From positions 1 to 46,589 of the forward strand of contig JAIETE010000028.1 in the NCBI GenBank assembly GCA_019745505.1: 46,589 nt of DNA, written 5' to 3'. Positions 42,475 through 46,589 of the stretch are shown here, piece after piece. This DNA comes from Candidatus Obscuribacterales bacterium (GTDB lineage Bacteria; Cyanobacteriota; Vampirovibrionia; Obscuribacterales; Obscuribacteraceae). Numbering within the stretch: the stretch's first letter is position 1; the number at the start of each line of letters is the position of its first letter. Made by a program: the position numbers and the translations under genes. The notes under the pieces were generated by a model. That model searched no databases and had not been told where the DNA came from. It saw nothing but the letters and a program-made list of their open reading frames with translations.

Positions 42475-44095
42475 CTCTGCAAAGCAGTCGAAAAACGCGG
42501 CGACCATTATGGCGAGAAAGATAACAGCAACAAGACTTGTTTCGGACGTTTCATACAAACGTCAATTCTCCGCAGCGCTGGCAACGGTACTTTTTCTTGC
42601 TGCGACCATACCTGCCAATGCTGATGAAAGCCCAGCCGAAAGCAAAGCAATTAAGAGCTTTGCCGTAGACAGCGAAACAACAAGACAAGACAAACCAGTT
42701 GCCAGCAACGTCACGCATGCCGCGTCGGCATCGCTCAACCAACCGGTTCCGTCGAACGCCAGTATGTTCGACCGCCTTATGAATGCCGGTTTAAAAGCAT
42801 CTGCAATCAGAGCCGATGAAGAAGCGGAGAGCAAACTATTGGAGGCGATCAAGGAAGCCAAAAAGCTGTTCGCCACTACCGATCAGTTGATTGCCGCGCG
42901 CCTGGCACTCGCAGACACTTATCTGCATGAAGAGAAGTACATTTCAGCAAACGAGCTGTTTCAGCAGAGTTGCGATCTTTCGCGCAAACTGTACGGCACT
43001 GAGAGTCGAGAATATGCTCACGCATTGTACGGACTTGCCGCAGCAGCGTATCACCAGGGCAAGTTCGCCAAAGCAGAACCATTGATCAAAGAAGCGCTGG
43101 AAATCAGAAAGAGATTGCTGGATCCGCACGACCACGATTTAGGCGAGAGCTACATAATCCGAGGAGCAATTGCAGGAGCAAAGGGATGGACAGAAGAAGC
43201 CCATGCCGATTTTCAAAAGGGTCTTGAAATTTTAGAACAGAGCCCCGGCCAGCGTTCGCTCGATCTTGCCGACGCACTTCGCGAAGCGGCTGTGTTTTAT
43301 CATTCGATCGGCAAGCGCAGTCGCTCACGCGATTATTTTGAGCGCAGCTACAGCATCAAGGACAAATCGGTAAACTTTGAGCAACCTCCGAAAATCCAGG
43401 GTTGTGTGCGCTTCAAGTGGGAAGATGGCAGCCCTCGCTCTCAAGAATTTGCTGACGCCGATTTTCCGCTCAAGTATTTAGCTACCAATCAAGTGCGCGT
43501 TGCATGCACGATTGTCGATTGCTGGGAAGTGATTGGCGTTTTGATTTGCATTACCAACATCGCAGACAAGCGAGTCGACCTGGGTTTAGGCAAGGCAAAC
43601 CTGACCGAACTTGCCGAGCCGCACAAGCCGTTTCTCCTGATTCCGGAAAACACATTTGATTACCGGCGCCGCGAACGAACAATGTGGGACTATACATACA
43701 ATCGCCCCTGGTTGGCTAACATCCAAAAGACACGCGTAGTTCGCGGTTTCGTGCCGTCAAAGGGACACGATATGTTCCGCGGACCCAATATATTCGGCAT
43801 CTACGGAAAATGGGGCGGCACACAGCGTATATTGCCGCCGGAAAAATTCATGCTCAATCGCTCGCCCGAAGAGCTGGAAGAACAAGCACAAGCCGTTGTC
43901 GAGGAAGATCTGGTTCGCTCACGAAATCAAGGCGCATTTGGACTGGTACCTGTGACATTAGAACCTTTCGAGTCAAGAACGGGCCAGCTGTTTTACCTGA
44001 ATACACGCAAAGAAGAAGTGATGATTACTGTTCCGGTCGGCAATACGATTTTTACCTTCCCGTTTCACGCGCCCAAGCGCCGTTTTCCAGGTTAG
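42452..44095 (+). CDS. Exported TPR protein with unknown C-terminal domain
   Basis: The product is about 547 residues from ATG 42452 (RBS GAGGA about 11 bases upstream); ATG 42422 and ATG 42509 are in-frame alternatives. It overlaps the kinase gene in another frame. A signal-like hydrophobic stretch follows a basic N-terminus (FSAALATVLFLAATIPANA). Residues about 100-300 hold TPR_12-type repeats (YISANELFQQSCDLSRKLYG, EYAHALYGLAAAAYHQGKFA). The C-terminal 240 residues have no family I recognise but contain conserved-looking aromatic motifs (TMWDYTYNRPWLANI). Cotranscription with the two-component genes suggests a sensing or envelope partner. Confidence 0.8.
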   Translation: METKTKIDSAKQSKNAATIMARKITATRLVSDVSYKRQFSAALATVLFLAATIPANADESPAESKAIKSFAVDSETTRQDKPVASNVTHAASASLNQPVPSNASMFDRLMNAGLKASAIRADEEAESKLLEAIKEAKKLFATTDQLIAARLALADTYLHEEKYISANELFQQSCDLSRKLYGTESREYAHALYGLAAAAYHQGKFAKAEPLIKEALEIRKRLLDPHDHDLGESYIIRGAIAGAKGWTEEAHADFQKGLEILEQSPGQRSLDLADALREAAVFYHSIGKRSRSRDYFERSYSIKDKSVNFEQPPKIQGCVRFKWEDGSPRSQEFADADFPLKYLATNQVRVACTIVDCWEVIGVLICITNIADKRVDLGLGKANLTELAEPHKPFLLIPENTFDYRRRERTMWDYTYNRPWLANIQKTRVVRGFVPSKGHDMFRGPNIFGIYGKWGGTQRILPPEKFMLNRSPEELEEQAQAVVEEDLVRSRNQGAFGLVPVTLEPFESRTGQLFYLNTRKEEVMITVPVGNTIFTFPFHAPKRRFPG

Positions 44096-44248
44096 TCAGG
44101 CGACGCCCCATATCCGCCACACATAAGCCACGAGTCCACCACCGCCGATGCGTAAGTTGTTGAGGCACAGCGCAGCTCAACTCCACTTGCTTTAGCCCCG
44201 GTGCAAACTTTGGTGAGCTGATTAGCCTATCCAATAGAGGTCTTACCG

Positions 44249-45013
44249 ATGGTCAATGTCAACAACTTTGAAAACGCCTCTCAGCTCAGGGAATTGATGG
44301 ATAAACCCCGAGCGGATTTCTCGCATCTTTTTTCAGAACTGAAAATGTCCGAGATGCAGACTTTGAGCAGCAGTTATCAAAATACGAGCAAAGACTACCT
44401 GCCGGGCCTGCAATTGACTCCCGACAGAGGGGATGCAGCACCTGCCAGAAGGCAAACCTTGGAGGACCGCTCGGCTGCATTCGCTCCCTCCATGGCGCAA
44501 CGAATTCCCTTCATAAGCGAGATTACACCGGAATTCATGAAGAGCGTGAAGGAGCAATTGAACAGCATGGTTCAGATGTTTGCCGGTGATTCGAAAGCGC
44601 CCCAGGAAAGGGCAGCGGAAAAACCTCAGTTTGGCGATTACGGCAGCAAGGGGCAAGCGCGAGAAGCGATTCTGTCAACAACCATCAGGCCGAGCGTAAA
44701 TAACGGATATAGAGAAATAAACACACTGAAGGGCACAAACGACGTAGTCTCTACTGTCGATGTCTACCTTGATCCGAAAACTCAGTCGATTACAAGGCTG
44801 ACGCGCATGGCGGATGGAAAAATGTTTTCCATCGAGACTGAAAACAAGGACAAAAGTCGCGAGGTGATCACATTTGACGAGAATGAAAAAAAGATGTCTA
44901 CGCAGTTATTGCTTCCAAACGGAGGATACGAGTGGAGAGATGCCAACGATAAGGTCGTCTTCTCGAACATCAGGCAGAAGGATGCGGAGGTATCGGCGAA
45001 AACTCGCAAATAA
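44249..45013 (+). CDS. Hypothetical soluble protein
   Basis: The product is 254 residues from ATG 44249 with GAGGT nine bases upstream. There is no signal peptide. The N-terminal half is polar and disordered-looking. The C-terminal half has alternating strands (VVSTVDVYLDPKTQSITRL, KMFSIETENKDKSREVITFD, YEWRDANDKVVFSNI), resembling a small beta-rich domain. No family is recognised. It converges with the next gene. Confidence 0.55.
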   Translation: MVNVNNFENASQLRELMDKPRADFSHLFSELKMSEMQTLSSSYQNTSKDYLPGLQLTPDRGDAAPARRQTLEDRSAAFAPSMAQRIPFISEITPEFMKSVKEQLNSMVQMFAGDSKAPQERAAEKPQFGDYGSKGQAREAILSTTIRPSVNNGYREINTLKGTNDVVSTVDVYLDPKTQSITRLTRMADGKMFSIETENKDKSREVITFDENEKKMSTQLLLPNGGYEWRDANDKVVFSNIRQKDAEVSAKTRK

Positions 45014-45030
45014 AAATTGCGACCAGGAGA

Positions 45031-45867
45031 CTAGCTCGATTGCGAATGCAATTCATGCTCGTAGCCTTCTTTGTAAGACGGAAATCTCAGATTCACCGAC
45101 AGTTTCTCCAGAGATTTTGCAGCATCGACTTTTCTATTGCCACGCTGCGTGTAGTGACATTGCTCCAGAGGTATGGACTCCGGAAAAGGCAATTCAAGGC
45201 GACTCACAAGCCATTCGACGATTTCTCTGTGGGTTGTCGGCTGAGTATCGCCACTCAAAAAAACTTGCCCTCTCTGATTCGTATTCAGCGCCATCATAAT
45301 CATTTGAGCCAGATCATCCACATGGATACGTGAAACATAATTGCTGCCGTCACCAGGCAGTCTATAAGTGCCACTTCTCAGCCTCTGGTGCAGCCCGCTG
45401 CCTCTTCCATAAATTCCGGGCGCTCGAATTATGGAGGCGCCAACTTGCAGCCACTTATTCTCAGCATCCAGGCGAGCCCTTGCTTGGGGGGATTGCGCAT
45501 CGACTTCCGTCTTCTCATCTACCAAGCCCTCGGTTTTTCCGTAAACTGCTGTGGACGAAATATACACGATGCCTGACGCACCTGCGGCAACGCTGCAAGC
45601 CACATCATCAGACACAGGATCGGGTGGGAATGAAACTACAACAAAGGCATCGGCGAGCAGATTTCCAAGGTTTTCAAAAGAATCGATGATTACCGGCTGT
45701 ATCCCTAGCGAACGAATTTCATCTGCGCGCTCTGCACTACGGGTAGTACCATATAGCAAATATCGATATGTTGCATCATCAGCCGAGCTCTGCAATGCAA
45801 TATCGGCCAATGCGCGCGCCACCTGGCCAACACCAAGAAATACAAGCTTTCTATCTATAATCGCCAT
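45031..45867 (-). CDS. NAD(P)-dependent epimerase/dehydratase family protein (YeeZ-like SDR)
   Basis: The product is 278 residues. The N-terminal Rossmann motif is VFLGVGQVARALA, an atypical GxGxxA form. ISSTAVYGKTEG holds the Ser/Tyr pair, with Tyr-x-Lys rather than the normal Tyr-x-x-x-Lys. IIRAPGIYGRGS and VSRIHVDDLAQMIM are typical of the extended/atypical SDR NAD-dependent epimerase family. Such proteins bind NAD(P) and act on nucleotide sugars or related ligands; the substrate is unknown. The start lies 6 bp after the upstream gene's stop, so they are probably one transcript. Confidence 0.82.
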   Translation of the reverse strand: MAIIDRKLVFLGVGQVARALADIALQSSADDATYRYLLYGTTRSAERADEIRSLGIQPVIIDSFENLGNLLADAFVVVSFPPDPVSDDVACSVAAGASGIVYISSTAVYGKTEGLVDEKTEVDAQSPQARARLDAENKWLQVGASIIRAPGIYGRGSGLHQRLRSGTYRLPGDGSNYVSRIHVDDLAQMIMMALNTNQRGQVFLSGDTQPTTHREIVEWLVSRLELPFPESIPLEQCHYTQRGNRKVDAAKSLEKLSVNLRFPSYKEGYEHELHSQSS

Positions 45868-45873
45868 GTGAAG

Positions 45874-46589
45874 TTATGGTCTGTCCCAACCCATTTCTTC
45901 TACGGCGTCATCGAAACTCACACGCATACGTTCGCAGTAATGCAAAGCGATAATTGCCTGCTCGACTTTCAGACGTTTTTGCTCAATCAGATCGTGACAC
46001 TGATTGGCAGCACCGAGTAAGACCTTATCGAGCTTGCCCGCCGCTGTAAGAATTTTCACAATATCACCGCCATGCTTCTTCTTCACGGTTTGTGCCGTTT
46101 GCACATCTTGCTCGGTCAGCAAGCCGGCCTTGACGAGCAGCCCGATCACTTTCGAATCCATTGAATTCTTCGCGATAGCTTTGCGTGCACTCTTAGCATC
46201 GACACCGTAATGCTCACGTATAAAGGCTTCAAGTGCCTCTTCTCGAGTGAGAGCACCGGTACGCACGACCTCCTGCAAGTTGAGTGCGGCTTTCAATACC
46301 GGAACACTGATAAGACCAGCCTCGATGAGCACCTGACCAAGGGGAGGCGCGGTCCCTTGAATATCGGAAGAATCGATTTTCTTAGCCGGGGTGGCAGTAA
46401 ATGTATTAGTGTCCACCTTACCGCCACGAGTATGGGCGCGACGAACAGCCTCACCTGCTTGTTTGGGATTAAGCGCACCGGCTTTTACCATTCCCTGCAA
46501 CTGCAAAGCAGCGTCAAGAGTCGGCTCGGGGATCAAACCAGCTTCTACAAGAAAATGTCCAAGCAAGAAGTTTGGACGCTTCTCGATCA
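45874..46589 (-). CDS. GspE-N/MshEN-like repeat protein, 5' end beyond the window
   Basis: The frame is open to the right edge: IEKRPNFLLGHFLVEAGL runs in from 46587, so the gene is cut or begins with an edge codon ending in TG at 46588-46589. At least 230 residues are present. Units LGHFLVEAGLIPEPTLDAAL, LGQVLIEAGLISVPVLKAAL and IGLLVKAGLLTEQDVQTAQ repeat the pattern of the 19321-20511 protein. Each is followed by VRTGALTREEALEAF-like or related sequence. It appears to be upstream of, and cotranscribed with, the SDR gene. Function unknown. Confidence 0.7.
   Translation of the reverse strand, partial: IEKRPNFLLGHFLVEAGLIPEPTLDAALQLQGMVKAGALNPKQAGEAVRRAHTRGGKVDTNTFTATPAKKIDSSDIQGTAPPLGQVLIEAGLISVPVLKAALNLQEVVRTGALTREEALEAFIREHYGVDAKSARKAIAKNSMDSKVIGLLVKAGLLTEQDVQTAQTVKKKHGGDIVKILTAAGKLDKVLLGAANQCHDLIEQKRLKVEQAIIALHYCERMRVSFDDAVEEMGWDRP

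Overview
The window reads as one bacterial chromosome segment with a mobile island at its left end. The closest fit is a non-photosynthetic relative of Cyanobacteria (Vampirovibrionia/Melainabacteria, probably Obscuribacterales-like). This is inference. It rests on a tmRNA tag resembling the cyanobacterial ANNIV-type tag, an Rcp1-like response regulator, a transaldolase-glucose-6-phosphate isomerase fusion, many TPR proteins, GspE-N-like repeat proteins and membrane-bound Ser/Thr kinases. No marker gene such as 16S rRNA is present to confirm it.

Region 1 (139-7017) is a roughly 6.9 kb integrative element inserted at the 3' end of the tmRNA gene ssrA (6996-7394, minus). A 65-bp near-perfect direct repeat (139-203 and 6953-7017) marks the two attachment sites. 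The right copy supplies the last 22 nt of tmRNA. Inside lie a tyrosine integrase (5339-6454), an excisionase-like HTH protein (4979-5203), paired 20-bp repeats near both ends that look like integrase arm sites, a DUF3800 gene broken by an early stop codon, two membrane proteins, an IS110-family insertion and a small protein of unknown function.

Region 2 (7250-12010) holds the tmRNA, prmA, a Q/N-rich secreted protein, a secreted CE1-type esterase, a Spy/CpxP-like periplasmic protein and a 50-residue membrane protein. Region 3 (12351-18360) is a probable metabolic operon: a Tal-Pgi fusion, a short-form 6-phosphogluconate dehydrogenase and MsrA, followed by an exported TPR protein with a strong terminator. 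The first two belong to the pentose-phosphate pathway, and together with MsrA they suggest NADPH supply and oxidant repair.

Region 4 (18532-30868) contains TPR proteins, a four-repeat GspE-N-like protein, a ThuA/GATase-like exported protein, two facing G/C-rich tandem-repeat arrays, a two-gene phosphorelay (REC-PAS-GAF-histidine kinase plus single-domain response regulator), a four-TM holin-like protein, two exported proteins with Cys motifs and a class D beta-lactamase with all active-site motifs.

Region 5 (31802-44095) is the most system-like part. Two large membrane Ser/Thr kinases and a DUF2207 protein run leftward. LemA, an OmpR-type regulator, a CHASE3-like histidine kinase and an exported TPR protein run rightward from a shared 193-bp intergenic region. 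This looks like an envelope-sensing divergon joining phospho-Ser/Thr and two-component signalling to the LemA/DUF2207 pair. The window closes with an unknown protein, an SDR-type epimerase and a second GspE-N-like repeat protein cut by the window edge.
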